Below, one piece after another: positions 18,106 through 26,500 of a stretch of 64,000 bases of DNA. The stretch lies in the NCBI RefSeq assembly GCF_900119825.1, contig NZ_FPKR01000013.1, forward strand, positions 1,061-65,060. The letters are read 5' to 3'. A program made the position numbers and the translations under genes. The notes below the pieces were generated by a model. That model ran no database searches. It was not told where the DNA came from and was given only the letters and a program-made list of their open reading frames with translations. The stretch is from Chitinimonas taiwanensis DSM 18899. GTDB lineage: Bacteria > Pseudomonadota > Gammaproteobacteria > Burkholderiales > Chitinimonadaceae. Each line of letters begins with the position of its first letter. The first letter of the stretch is position 1.

Positions 18106-19507
18106 ACTGATGCGCCCTACCCTGCTGGCGCTGCTGGTGGCAGCGGGCCTGGCCGGCTGCGCCACCACCACGCCACCCGCGCTGGAGCTGCCGACGCCGC
18201 AAGGCGAGACCGCCCCGGCCGAGCTCGGCCAGTGGTGGCAGAGCCTCAACGATCCGACCTTGAACGCGCTGATCGACGAGGCGCTGGCCCACAATGCCGA
18301 TGTGCTGATCGCCATCGAGAGCGTCGGCCAGTCGCGCGCCACGCTGCGCCAGGCCAAGGTCGCCCTGCTGCCCGACGTGAATGCCACGCTGAACGCCACC
18401 CGCCGCAACCCGAGCGATGAAACCTCGCAGCCGGGCCAGGGCGGCACCAGCAATGTGTTCACTGGCGGCTTCAGCGTGTCCTACGAGATCGACCTATGGG
18501 GCCGGGTCTGGAAGGCCAAGGACGCCGCCCTGGCCAATCTGCTCGCCAGCCAATATGCGCGGGAATCGACGCGCAGCGCCGTGGCCGCGCAGACCGCGCG
18601 CAGCTACTTCGCCCTGTTGGCGCTGGATGCCGAGGAGGCGCTGCTGACCCAAACCCTGGCCACCCGCGATGAGGCCTATACCCTGCAGCAGAAGCGCTAC
18701 AGCGCTGGCGCCGCGGGCGAATATGAGCTGAAGCTGGCCGAAGCCGAGCGCGCCAGCGTGGCGGCCGCCCTGCCGCAGACCGTGGCAGCACGGGAAAAGG
18801 CCGAAGCCGCCTTGGCCGTGCTGCTCGGTCGTTCGCCCAAGGCCGTGATCGAAGGCCATGTGGCTCGTGGCAACGGTCTGGCCGTACTGGCCAAGGCACC
18901 AGAGATTCCCGCCGGCCTGCCGGCTGATCTGTTGACCCGCCGCCCGGATGTGCGACAGGCCGAGGCCCAGCTGGCCTTCGCCGATGCCAGCCTGGATGAA
19001 GCCAAGCGCCGCTACTTCCCCAGCCTGACCCTGACCGGTTTCCTGGGTGGCGAAAGCCTGGAGCTCAGCGATCTGTTCAGCGCCCCGGCCCGTACCTGGA
19101 ATATCGCCGGCCAGCTGCTGCAGCCCATCGTGGGCATGGCCAAGATCGACGCCCAGGTCGATTCGGCCAAGGCCAGCCGCAACCAGGCTGAGATCAGCTA
19201 TGCGCAGACCGCACGGGCCGCCTATGGCGATGCCCGCTCGGCCCTGGCCACCCACCGTGGTGCACGCGAGGCACTGATCGCCACCGAGGCGCGCGCCGAT
19301 GCGCAGAATAAGGTCAAGGAATTGGCCGACAAGCGCTACAAGGCCGGCGTCAGCAGCTATCTGGACCAGCTGAATGCCGAACGCGACCGGCTGGCCGCCG
19401 AGCGCGATCGGGTTAGTGCCCTGCAGGCCCGCCTGAATGCCCTGGTCGATGTGTACCAGGCACTGGGCGGCGGCTGGAGCAAGGAAGCCCTGGCCAAGGC
19501 AGACTGA
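18095..19507 (+). CDS. Outer-membrane efflux lipoprotein (OprM/NodT family)
   Basis: A 470-aa channel protein from the ATG at 18095, which has AAGGAG ten bases upstream and overlaps the pump gene by 11 bases; an in-frame upstream ATG at 18077 lacks such a site. The lipobox is LAGC (lipidated Cys near residue 21). NodT/OprM family marks include 'WWQSLNDPTLNALIDEAL', 'ATLRQAKVALLPDVNAT', 'YEIDLWGRVWKAKDAA', 'LLTRRPDVRQAEAQL' and 'YKAGVSSYLDQLNAERDRL'. Together with the two genes upstream it completes a tripartite pump spanning both membranes. Confidence 0.95.
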   Translation: MKSKLMRPTLLALLVAAGLAGCATTTPPALELPTPQGETAPAELGQWWQSLNDPTLNALIDEALAHNADVLIAIESVGQSRATLRQAKVALLPDVNATLNATRRNPSDETSQPGQGGTSNVFTGGFSVSYEIDLWGRVWKAKDAALANLLASQYARESTRSAVAAQTARSYFALLALDAEEALLTQTLATRDEAYTLQQKRYSAGAAGEYELKLAEAERASVAAALPQTVAAREKAEAALAVLLGRSPKAVIEGHVARGNGLAVLAKAPEIPAGLPADLLTRRPDVRQAEAQLAFADASLDEAKRRYFPSLTLTGFLGGESLELSDLFSAPARTWNIAGQLLQPIVGMAKIDAQVDSAKASRNQAEISYAQTARAAYGDARSALATHRGAREALIATEARADAQNKVKELADKRYKAGVSSYLDQLNAERDRLAAERDRVSALQARLNALVDVYQALGGGWSKEALAKAD

Positions 19508-19530
19508 AGTCCCACGTCGCCTTGCGTATG

Positions 19531-19567
19531 AAAAAGCCGCAGCGTTTTACACGCTGCGGCTTTTTTC
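19531..19567. terminator. Bidirectional terminator after the efflux operon
   Basis: A 14-bp perfect stem with A5 on one side and T5 on the other, around a seven-base loop. It serves the efflux operon on the plus strand and the binding-protein gene on the minus strand. Confidence 0.85.
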
Positions 19568-19580
19568 TTGCCGATTGGGC

Positions 19581-20306
19581 TTAGCGCGCGCTCAGCAGGC
19601 GCTGGTAGCTGCCGTCCTCGCGCATCGCACGCAGGGCCTGGTTGAAACGCGCGACCAGCTCGGCCGAGCCGGCTTGCTGCTTAGCGGCAATCAGGGCCAG
19701 CTCCACCACCATCACCGGCTCGGCCGAGCGCTGGAACTGGCTGCTCAGGCCGACTTCCAGCAATACCTGCTCGGCAATCAGTTCCTGGGCGTTGAAAGCA
19801 TCGGCACGGCCCAGGCGCACCATCTGCGCACAGGCGGCCAGATCAGCCGGGCGTTCCACCTGCATCGCGCCGCTATGGATGGCCGCCACCAAAATGGGGG
19901 ACTGCGGCAAGGACCAACCAAGCGGCACACACAGCGAGCGGCCACGCAGGCCCGCTTCGCTGAGACTCAGCGTGCGTGTCTTCAGCGTGTACAGATAGCT
20001 CTTGCCGACGAAGATGGGCTCGGAGTAGTGGAACAGCGCCTCGCGCTCTGGGCTGTGGATGTAGGGGAAAGTAGCGGCATAGCGGCCTTCCAGGGTCAGC
20101 GCATAGCCACGCTTCCAGGGCAGCCAGTCGACGCGGATCGGCTCGCCCAGGCGCTCGAACACCGCACGCACGACGCGGGTGGCCAAGCCGCCGCCAGGCA
20201 GATCCTGATCAGCAAATGGCGCGTAATCATTGCCGCTGGTCAGCGCCAGCGGGGCAGCCTGGAGCGGGAGGCATAGCGCGAACAAAAGGTAGTACAGAAG
20301 GCGCAC
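19581..20306 (-). CDS. Periplasmic solute-binding protein family 3 (amino-acid type)
   Basis: A 241-aa protein with a signal peptide (MRLLYYLLFALCLPLQA). The mature part starts APLALTSGNDYAPFADQDLPGGG, the usual N-terminal lobe of family 3 binding proteins. It also has VVRAVFERLGEPIRVDWLPWKRGYA, SPEREALFHYSEPIF and the end LRAMREDGSYQRLL. No ABC transporter genes are adjacent, so it may be an orphan receptor or pair with a transporter elsewhere. The ligand is unknown. The gene is monocistronic between the terminator and pmbA. Confidence 0.82.
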   Translation of the reverse strand: MRLLYYLLFALCLPLQAAPLALTSGNDYAPFADQDLPGGGLATRVVRAVFERLGEPIRVDWLPWKRGYALTLEGRYAATFPYIHSPEREALFHYSEPIFVGKSYLYTLKTRTLSLSEAGLRGRSLCVPLGWSLPQSPILVAAIHSGAMQVERPADLAACAQMVRLGRADAFNAQELIAEQVLLEVGLSSQFQRSAEPVMVVELALIAAKQQAGSAELVARFNQALRAMREDGSYQRLLSAR

Positions 20307-20375
20307 GGCAGGTCCGGGGCAAGGACGAGGCTTTCGTTGTAGCCGCTGCCCCGGGCCGCGGCAAGCCAGCGCCGC

Positions 20376-21731
20376 CTATTCGCCGGCCACCGTCATGCGT
20401 TCGAGCAGGATGGAGCCAACCCGCTTGCTGCCGCGGGTTTCGATATCGCTGCCGATGGCCACGATCTGCTGGTACATCTGCTTGAGATTGCCGGCGATGG
20501 TGATCTCTTCGACCGGATAGGCAATCTCGCCGTTCTCCACCCAGAAACCGGCGGCGCCGCGCGAATAATCGCCGGTAATGCCGTTCACGCCCTGCCCGAG
20601 CAGCTCGGTCACCAGGAGGCCGGTGCCCAGGCGCGCCAGCATGTCCGTAAAGCCACCTGCGGTGGGGGCGACCAGCAGATTATGACTGCCACCGGCATTG
20701 CCGGTGCTTTGCAGACCCAGCTTGCGCGCCGAATAGCTGCCGAGCAGATAGCCGCCCAGCACGCCGTCCTTGATCAGCTCGCGCCGCACACAGGCCACGC
20801 CCTCGGCATCGAAGGCCGAGCTGGCCATGCCGCGCTTGAGGAAGGGGTCTTCGACGATATTGACCAGCGGAGCAAACACCGGCTGGCCGATGGAATCGAG
20901 CAGGAAGCTAGCCTTGCGGTAGAGCGCACCGCCCGAGATCGCCGAGCTCAGATGGCCGATCAGGCCGGCCGCCATGCTGGGGTCGAACAGCACCGGGTAG
21001 TCGCCGGTCTTCAGGCGCCGCGCGCCAAGGCGGGCCAGCGCACGCTGGCCGGCTTTCAGGCCGATGGCGTCCGCCGCGTCCAGATCGCCGGCCGCGCGTG
21101 CGCTGCTGTACCAGTAGTCACGCTGCATGGCCTCGCCTTCCTGGGCAATCACCGCGCAGGAGATCGAATGCCGCGAGCTGCGCCCCGGGCCGATGAAACC
21201 GTGCGAGTTGCCATAGACCGATTGCCCGGTATGACTGGACACGGTGGCGCCTTCCGAGTTGCTGATGCGCGCATCCACACCGCGGGCAGCCGCTTCGCAG
21301 CGCTGGGCGAGCTCGATCGCCTCTTCAACGCTGAGCGCCCACGGGTGATACAGGTCGAGATCGGGGAATTCGGTGGCCAGCCGCTCGGGGTCGGCCAGGC
21401 CGGCGGCGCTGTCCTCGGCGGTATGCCGGGCAATCGCCAGTGCAGCGGCCACGGTCTGTTCGAGTGCGGCCGGGGAGAAATCCGAGCTGCTGGCGTGGCC
21501 CTTGCGCTGCCCCAGGTAGACGGTCACCCCCACGCCCTTGTCGCGGTTGTACTCGATGGTCTCCACCTCGCCCAGCCGCACGCTGACGTTCTGGCCCACG
21601 CCTTCCGAGATATCCACGTCACAGGCGGTGGCGCCGGCCTGCTTGGCATGGCGCAGCACCTGCTGCACCAGCTCGGTCAACTGGTCCTGGCTGAAGGAAA
21701 GCGTGGATTCTTTGGCTTGGCTCACGGGCAA
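20376..21731 (-). CDS. pmbA: Metalloprotease PmbA (TldE)
   Basis: A 451-aa protein of the TldD/PmbA family, normal length. Characteristic parts are VSVRLGEVETIEYNRDKGVGVTVY, RKGHASSSDFS, 'HPWALSVEEAIELAQ', 'ISNSEGATVSSH', 'GHLSSAISGGALYRKASFL', 'GLQSTGNAGGSHNLLV' and 'GVNGITGDYSRGAAGFWVENG'. As expected for the E subunit it lacks the HEXXXH zinc motif that TldD carries. With TldD it degrades or matures small peptides such as microcins and unfolded antitoxins. The start is followed by MPVSQAKESTLSF. It is divergent from darP, 165 bases away. Confidence 0.95.
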   Translation of the reverse strand: MPVSQAKESTLSFSQDQLTELVQQVLRHAKQAGATACDVDISEGVGQNVSVRLGEVETIEYNRDKGVGVTVYLGQRKGHASSSDFSPAALEQTVAAALAIARHTAEDSAAGLADPERLATEFPDLDLYHPWALSVEEAIELAQRCEAAARGVDARISNSEGATVSSHTGQSVYGNSHGFIGPGRSSRHSISCAVIAQEGEAMQRDYWYSSARAAGDLDAADAIGLKAGQRALARLGARRLKTGDYPVLFDPSMAAGLIGHLSSAISGGALYRKASFLLDSIGQPVFAPLVNIVEDPFLKRGMASSAFDAEGVACVRRELIKDGVLGGYLLGSYSARKLGLQSTGNAGGSHNLLVAPTAGGFTDMLARLGTGLLVTELLGQGVNGITGDYSRGAAGFWVENGEIAYPVEEITIAGNLKQMYQQIVAIGSDIETRGSKRVGSILLERMTVAGE

Positions 21732-21896
21732 TCTCGCATCGGATGGCAGCCCTAGGCTGCCAGGGGAAAGGGGCTTGGGCCAAGGCTTTGCCGGCTAGCG
21801 GCGCGCTTGGCCCCTTCGCGCGCAGGGCGTTCATGCCTGCTTAGCGTCGAGGTGTCCGGTATCATAGCAGTCCAATATCTTCCCGGCCGATTCGCC

Positions 21897-22487
21897 ATGT
21901 CCCGCAAGCCCCATACCGAACCCGACTTCGACACCGATTTTGACGGTGGCGAAGAGATCGAATACGTCAGCAAAAGCGCCATGAAGCGCGAGGTAGAAGC
22001 CTTGCAAGACCTGGGCGTGCAGCTGATCGCCCTGTCCAAGGGCCAGCTGAAGAAGCTGAACCTGCCCGATAATCTGCTGACCGCCATCAAGGATGCGCAG
22101 AAGATCACCGCCAATGGCGCGATCAAGCGCCAGCGCCAATACATCGGCCGCCTGATGCGCGATGTGGACCCGGCGCCCATCCAGGCCTTCCTCGATAGCC
22201 TGCGCGGCGATAACGAGCGCCTGAATGCCTGGTTCCATGAGCTGGAACGCCAGCGCGACGAGCTGGTGGCCAGCGATGAGGCGGTGGCCAAGCTGATCGC
22301 CGAGCACCGCGATATCGATATCCAGCAGCTGCGCACCATGGTGCGCAATGCGCGCGCCGAGCGGGCCGCCAACAAGCCACCCAAGCACTACCGTGCGCTG
22401 TATCAGTTCATCAAGAGCCTATCCACCGAGCCGGCGCTGATTGCCGCGGAAGTGGAGGACGAAGACGATGAGGACCACGATGCCTAA
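21897..22487 (+). CDS. darP: Ribosome-associated protein DarP (YjgA, DUF615)
   Basis: A 196-aa protein starting at the ATG at 21897, where the family homology begins (MSRKPHTEPDFD). It is mostly helical: EIEYVSKSAMKREVEALQDLG, LIALSKGQLKKLNLP, TANGAIKRQRQYIGRLMRD and 'RTMVRNARAERAANKPPKHYR' in parts, with an acidic tail (VEDEDDEDHDA). DarP/YjgA binds the late large ribosomal subunit and helps 50S assembly (family knowledge). The divergent pmbA next to darP is a common arrangement in beta- and gammaproteobacteria. The stop lies eight bases inside mogA, so the two are coupled. Confidence 0.93.
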   Translation: MSRKPHTEPDFDTDFDGGEEIEYVSKSAMKREVEALQDLGVQLIALSKGQLKKLNLPDNLLTAIKDAQKITANGAIKRQRQYIGRLMRDVDPAPIQAFLDSLRGDNERLNAWFHELERQRDELVASDEAVAKLIAEHRDIDIQQLRTMVRNARAERAANKPPKHYRALYQFIKSLSTEPALIAAEVEDEDDEDHDA

Positions 22488-23055
22488 ACCGGGCTTGAAG
22501 ATCGGTCTGGTCTCGGTCAGCGACCGGGCCAGCCAGGGCGTGTATGAAGACAAGGGCCTGCCCGCGCTACAGGACTGGCTGGCCGCTGCGGTCAGTACGC
22601 CATTCAGCACGGTCAGCCGGCTGATTCCCGATGAACAGGCGCAGATCGAGGCCACGCTCAAGCAGCTGGTGGACGAGGAAGGTTGCGGCCTGGTGCTGAC
22701 CACCGGCGGCACCGGCCCCGCCCCGCGCGACGTGACCCCGGATGCCACGCTGGCAGTCGCCGACCGCGAAATGCCTGGCTTTGGCGAGCAGATGCGCCAG
22801 ATCAGCCTGAAGTTCGTCCCTACCGCCATTCTGTCGCGCCAGGTGGGCGTGTTGCGCAAGCAGGCGCTGATCCTCAATCTGCCCGGCCAGCCGAAGGCTA
22901 TCAAGGAAACCCTGGAAGGCCTGAAGGATGGTGAAGGCAAGGTCGTGGTGCCCGGCATCTTCGCGGCTGTGCCCTACTGCCTGGACCTGATCGGCGCTGC
23001 CCATCTGGATACCCACGAAACGATCGTGAAAGCCTTCCGTCCTAAGGCGAAATAG
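22480..23055 (+). CDS. mogA: Molybdopterin adenylyltransferase MogA
   Basis: A 191-aa enzyme that adenylates molybdopterin in molybdenum-cofactor synthesis. The ATG at 22480 is chosen because GAGGA lies five bases upstream and the fold begins there (KPGLKIGLVSVSDRASQGVY); it overlaps darP by eight bases. Family motifs are LVLTTGGTGPAPRDVTPDAT (residues 69-88) and LNLPGQPKAIKETLEGL. Length is right for MogA. The substrate assignment rests on similarity to MogA over MoaB. Confidence 0.93.
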   Translation: MPKPGLKIGLVSVSDRASQGVYEDKGLPALQDWLAAAVSTPFSTVSRLIPDEQAQIEATLKQLVDEEGCGLVLTTGGTGPAPRDVTPDATLAVADREMPGFGEQMRQISLKFVPTAILSRQVGVLRKQALILNLPGQPKAIKETLEGLKDGEGKVVVPGIFAAVPYCLDLIGAAHLDTHETIVKAFRPKAK

Positions 23056-23134
23056 CCTGTCGGCACTGTCACAGCGCGGCAAAACGCCGCCCCTAAGCTG
23101 ACCGCTATTCCTGGTCAGCCTAGGGAGTGCCGCC

Positions 23135-24196
23135 ATGGCGCTATTGAAGCTCGCAAGCGGGCAAGACCCAGCCCTTCTCCACCCCAACGCCTCAAACGGT
23201 GTGCTGGCGGCAGGCCAGACGCCGCGCCGTGTGCTGCTGGTCAAACTATCGGCCATGGGTGACCAGGTCTGCCTGGCTGCCGCGGTACGCGATATCCGCC
23301 GCCGCTGGCCTGCCGTCGAGATCGACTGGGCGGTGGACGAGCGCTTTGCCGATATCGCGCGCTTGCACCGCGATGTAAAGCAGGTGTTCGCGCTACCAAT
23401 CAAACGCTGCCAGCGCGGCTGGCGCCTGCGCCAGAACCGCCGCGATCTGTTCCAGGCGCTGCTGGCGTTGCGTCGCCAGCACTACGATCTGGTGCTCGAT
23501 GCGCAGGGCTTGTGGAAGAGCGCGCTGATTGCGCGCCTGGCGCGCAGCCCGCTACGGGTCGGCTTCCAACGCCAGGCCTGCGGCGAGCGCCCGGCCGCGC
23601 TGTTCTACACCCATCACCATCAACCTAGCCGCTCTGCGGCGGTGGCGCGCCTGCGCGATCTGGCCGCCTTTGCCCTGGGCAGCCAGCCCTATGCGCCGCT
23701 CGATTACGGCTTGGCCGCAATGCCGATGCCGGAGAACAGCACGCCCAGCCGGCGCATCGCACTCTGCCATGCGGCCTCGAAGGCGGAAAAGCGCTGGGAA
23801 GATGGGGAATGGGTCAAGCTCGGTCGGGCCCTGGCCGCGCGCGGCTTTCAGCTGGTGCTGCCCTGGGGTACGCAGGCGGAACAGCAACACGCCAAGGTGC
23901 TGGCCGACGCGATTGGCGCGCAATACTGCGAGATCCTGCCCTATACGCAGCTGGCGGACTGGCCGGCCGTGTTGGCCAGCTTACGCCTGCTGATCGGGGT
24001 GGACAGCGGCCTTCTGCATCTGGCGGCCGCGCACGGCCTGCCCACTGTGGGCATCTTCGTGAGCACCCATACCGATCTGTTCAGCCCACTGCCCGGCCGC
24101 GGCCTGGCCTTGGGGCTGCCTGGCCCGCTACCCGATAGCTCGGCGGTGCTGCAGGCGGCCAGCCGCTGGCTGCCCGCTGAGCTCAGCCCTGGCTGA
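23135..24196 (+). CDS. waaC: Lipopolysaccharide heptosyltransferase I
   Basis: A 353-aa glycosyltransferase of family GT9. After about 28 extra N-terminal residues the domain begins VLLVKLSAMGDQVCLAAAVRDI, the usual phosphate-contacting start. It continues DWAVDERFADIARLH, DLVLDAQGLWKSALIARL, and in the second domain LCHAASKAEKRWEDGEW and LIGVDSGLLHLAAAHGLPTVGIF. WaaC adds the first heptose to the Kdo of lipid A-core on the cytoplasmic face of the inner membrane. Heptosyltransferase I rather than II is my choice from the VDERFADIA and HAASKAEKRW motifs. Its end overlaps the convergent LOG-family gene by 14 bases. Confidence 0.88.
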   Translation: MALLKLASGQDPALLHPNASNGVLAAGQTPRRVLLVKLSAMGDQVCLAAAVRDIRRRWPAVEIDWAVDERFADIARLHRDVKQVFALPIKRCQRGWRLRQNRRDLFQALLALRRQHYDLVLDAQGLWKSALIARLARSPLRVGFQRQACGERPAALFYTHHHQPSRSAAVARLRDLAAFALGSQPYAPLDYGLAAMPMPENSTPSRRIALCHAASKAEKRWEDGEWVKLGRALAARGFQLVLPWGTQAEQQHAKVLADAIGAQYCEILPYTQLADWPAVLASLRLLIGVDSGLLHLAAAHGLPTVGIFVSTHTDLFSPLPGRGLALGLPGPLPDSSAVLQAASRWLPAELSPG

Positions 24197-24770
24197 ACGC
24201 CACCTTGCTGGCCCAGTCGCCCTGCGGTGCCTGGTGGGCGCGCATCAGTGCGAGCAGGGTCTCGGGTGTATCGGCCACATGGAAAAGCTGGCGGTGCGCG
24301 CTGCGCACAAAGCCCTCCTCCTCGGCCTGCTTGATCCAGGCCAGCAGCGGATCGAAATAGCCGTTCACATTGAGCAGACCGATTGGCTTGGCATGGATAT
24401 GCAGCTGCGCCCAGGTCATGATCTCGAACAGCTCGTCCAGCGTGCCAAAGCCGCCAGGCAGCGCGATAAAGCCATCAGCACGCTCGGCCATCAGCGCCTT
24501 GCGGCTATGCATGCTGTCCACTTCGATCAGCTCGGTGCTGTCCGGGTGGGCCAGCTCCTTTTCCACCATGAAGCTCGGGATCACGCCCAGGGTCTGGCCG
24601 CCGCGCGCCAGCACCGCATCGGCCACCACGCCCATCAGGCCGACCTTGCCGCCGCCCCAGACCAGCTCCAGCTGCTGCTCGGCTAGGGTATGGCCGAGCG
24701 CAGTGGCAGCCGCCTGATAGACGGGGCGATTACCGAAGGCGGCACCGCAAAATACACAGATGGCACGCAT
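24183..24770 (-). CDS. LOG-family protein (cytokinin riboside 5'-monophosphate phosphoribohydrolase type)
   Basis: A 195-aa Rossmann-fold protein of the LOG/lysine-decarboxylase-like family. It starts AICVFCGAAFGNRPVYQAAA and has the signature PGGFGTLDELFEIMTWAQL (near residue 105) with the catalytic Arg/Glu pair in 'MHSRKALMAERADGFIALPGG' (given in two parts: MHSRKALM and GFIALPGG). LOG enzymes release a free base from a nucleoside 5'-monophosphate; the bacterial role is often unclear. It is the last gene after pheA and the NTF2-like gene, two bases beyond the stop of the latter. Confidence 0.9.
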   Translation of the reverse strand: MRAICVFCGAAFGNRPVYQAAATALGHTLAEQQLELVWGGGKVGLMGVVADAVLARGGQTLGVIPSFMVEKELAHPDSTELIEVDSMHSRKALMAERADGFIALPGGFGTLDELFEIMTWAQLHIHAKPIGLLNVNGYFDPLLAWIKQAEEEGFVRSAHRQLFHVADTPETLLALMRAHQAPQGDWASKVAFSQG

Positions 24771-24772
24771 GA

Positions 24773-25153
24773 CTACTCGCTGAAAGGCTGGACGAGATGA
24801 CGCCGGTTGGCCGGCGCCGGATAGGGATCGGGCCAGAATTCGCGCTGGTGCACGATCTTGCCTGCACGCACCGTGCTGAAGGTAATGGCCCGCGCATGCT
24901 GCACGCCATCGCTGACGCGCACCTCGCTGACTGCCTGCTCGGCATCGCCCACGATGCGCAGCACCTCGAACTGCCAGCGCCCATGGGCGGGGTACTCGCG
25001 ATTGAGCTGGGCAAAGCGGGCTGGCCCAAGCACCGATTCCTGCGATTGCGGCCAGTCGAGCCGGTAATCGTCGGCCAAGAGCTCGGCCGCGTAGGCAAAA
25101 TCATTGCTCTGCATGCGCTGCCAGAAGGCGGCAACCAGCTCGACCGCGCCCAT
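24773..25153 (-). CDS. SnoaL/NTF2-like protein
   Basis: A 126-aa protein from the ATG at 25153, two bases after the pheA stop; an upstream reading overlaps pheA and is implausible. The pattern MGAVELVAAFWQRMQSNDFA, LLADDYRLDWPQS, RFAQLNREYP and RAGKIVHQREFWPDPY is that of a cone-shaped NTF2-like fold. Members range from isomerases to scaffolds, so the role is unknown. Tight linkage to pheA upstream and the LOG-family gene downstream suggests one transcript. Confidence 0.75.
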   Translation of the reverse strand: MGAVELVAAFWQRMQSNDFAYAAELLADDYRLDWPQSQESVLGPARFAQLNREYPAHGRWQFEVLRIVGDAEQAVSEVRVSDGVQHARAITFSTVRAGKIVHQREFWPDPYPAPANRRHLVQPFSE

Positions 25154-25155
25154 GC

Positions 25156-26229
25156 TTACAGCACCGCGACCGGATAGGCGCCAAGCACCTTCACGAAGGC
25201 GGCGCGCTCGCGCAGCGCCTCCAGCGTATTCTGTACGCGTGCCTCGCTGGTATGGCCTTCGATATCGACGAAGAACAGGTATTCCCACAGCCCGGTACGC
25301 GAAGGACGCGATTCGAACTTGGTCATCGAGACACCGTTCTCGGCCAAGGGGCTGAGCAGCTGGTGCACGGCGCCCGGCTTATTCTGGGCCGACATGACCA
25401 GGCTGGTCTTGTCGCGGCCGCTGGCATTGGTGTCGTGGTAGCCGAGCACCAGAAAGCGCGTGGTGTTATTCGGTTCATCTTCAATATTCTCGGCCAGCTT
25501 GTGCAGGCCGAAGCGCTCAGCCGCCGCATCACCAGCAATCGCCGCACAATGGGCATCCAGGCTGGCCAGACGCGCCGCCTCGGCATTCGAGGACACCGAC
25601 ACGCGCTCCACCTCGACCGGCAGATTGTCGTTCAGCCATTCATGGCACTGCGCGAGGCTCTGCGCATGCGAATACACGCGGCGTATGCCGGCCAGGCCCG
25701 CCTCGCGGCGCAGCAGATGGTGATGGATGCGCAGCTCGACCTCACCGCAAACCTTGAGCGGGGTGCTGACCATCAGGTCCAGCGTACGCCCCACCGCACC
25801 CTCGGTGGAGTTCTCCACCGGCGCCACCACATAATCGGCCGCGCCCGCTTCCACCACGCGGAAGGCCTCGTCGATAGACGCGCAGGCCTGAGTGACCGCG
25901 GCATGGCCGAACTGCTTGATGGCGGCCGACTGGCTGAAGGTGCCTTCCGGCCCCAGATAGGCAATGGTCAGCGGCCGCTCGATGGACAGGCAGGCGGACA
26001 TGATTTCGCGGAACAGCTTGGCCACCGACTCATCGGGCAGCGGGCCGCTGTTCAGCTGCTTGATGCGCGCCAGCACCTGGGCCTCGCGCTCGGGCCGGTA
26101 GACGAGGCCACCGCCCTTCAGTTCGCCAATCGCGCGCGCGTGACCGGCGCGCTGATTCAGCATGGCAAGGATTTGTGCATCGAGCGCGTCGATGGCATCG
26201 CGATGGGATTTGAGGATTTCGTCAGACAT
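25156..26229 (-). CDS. pheA: Bifunctional chorismate mutase/prephenate dehydratase
   Basis: A 357-aa enzyme making phenylpyruvate from chorismate in phenylalanine synthesis. Residues 1-90 are an AroQ chorismate mutase (IDALDAQILAMLNQRAGHAR, IGELK). Residues 93-270 are the dehydratase (AYLGPEGTFSQSAA, VAPVENSTEGAVGRTLDLM, NNTTRFLVLG). Residues about 280-357 are the ACT domain with the Phe-binding motif FESRPSRTGLWEYLFFVDIEGH (shown as ESRPSRTG and YLFFVDIEGH), implying feedback inhibition. In many betaproteobacteria it directly follows serC; here an MFS/GlxA pair separates them. Confidence 0.96.
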   Translation of the reverse strand: MSDEILKSHRDAIDALDAQILAMLNQRAGHARAIGELKGGGLVYRPEREAQVLARIKQLNSGPLPDESVAKLFREIMSACLSIERPLTIAYLGPEGTFSQSAAIKQFGHAAVTQACASIDEAFRVVEAGAADYVVAPVENSTEGAVGRTLDLMVSTPLKVCGEVELRIHHHLLRREAGLAGIRRVYSHAQSLAQCHEWLNDNLPVEVERVSVSSNAEAARLASLDAHCAAIAGDAAAERFGLHKLAENIEDEPNNTTRFLVLGYHDTNASGRDKTSLVMSAQNKPGAVHQLLSPLAENGVSMTKFESRPSRTGLWEYLFFVDIEGHTSEARVQNTLEALRERAAFVKVLGAYPVAVL

Positions 26230-26377
26230 GCTGGCCCGGTTTCGCTATGCGCCGAGACTGGCGCGGGGAGTGGCGAGCATAACATGGCTATTCAGGCCGC
26301 CTTTATGCCCGCTAACACTAAGCGTGGATGCGCTGGGTTTGCTGGGCGGTGGCCGGCACGCGGCACCCGTGCGGCGC

Positions 26378-26500
26378 TTAAAAGCCGCACAGCGCCCACA
26401 AATTGGCCAGCGTGACCTGGCTGGCCGGGCTCAGATAGGCCACGAACACCAGGCCAAGCACCAGGGCGATCAGCACGCCGCGCCACCAAGACGGTTTCAT
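26378..26500 (-). CDS. Small single-span membrane protein coupled to the MFS gene
   Basis: A 40-aa reading frame starting MKPSWWRGVLIALVLGLVF. Its ATG overlaps the MFS stop codon in ATGA, the signature of translational coupling. One hydrophobic helix (about residues 8-24) is followed by YLSPASQVTLANLWALCGF. I do not recognise a named family with certainty, although small partner proteins are known for some MFS carriers. The position and overlap make it a believable real gene and perhaps an accessory subunit of the transporter (inference). The 148 bases between it and pheA hold no other gene. Confidence 0.55.
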   Translation of the reverse strand: MKPSWWRGVLIALVLGLVFVAYLSPASQVTLANLWALCGF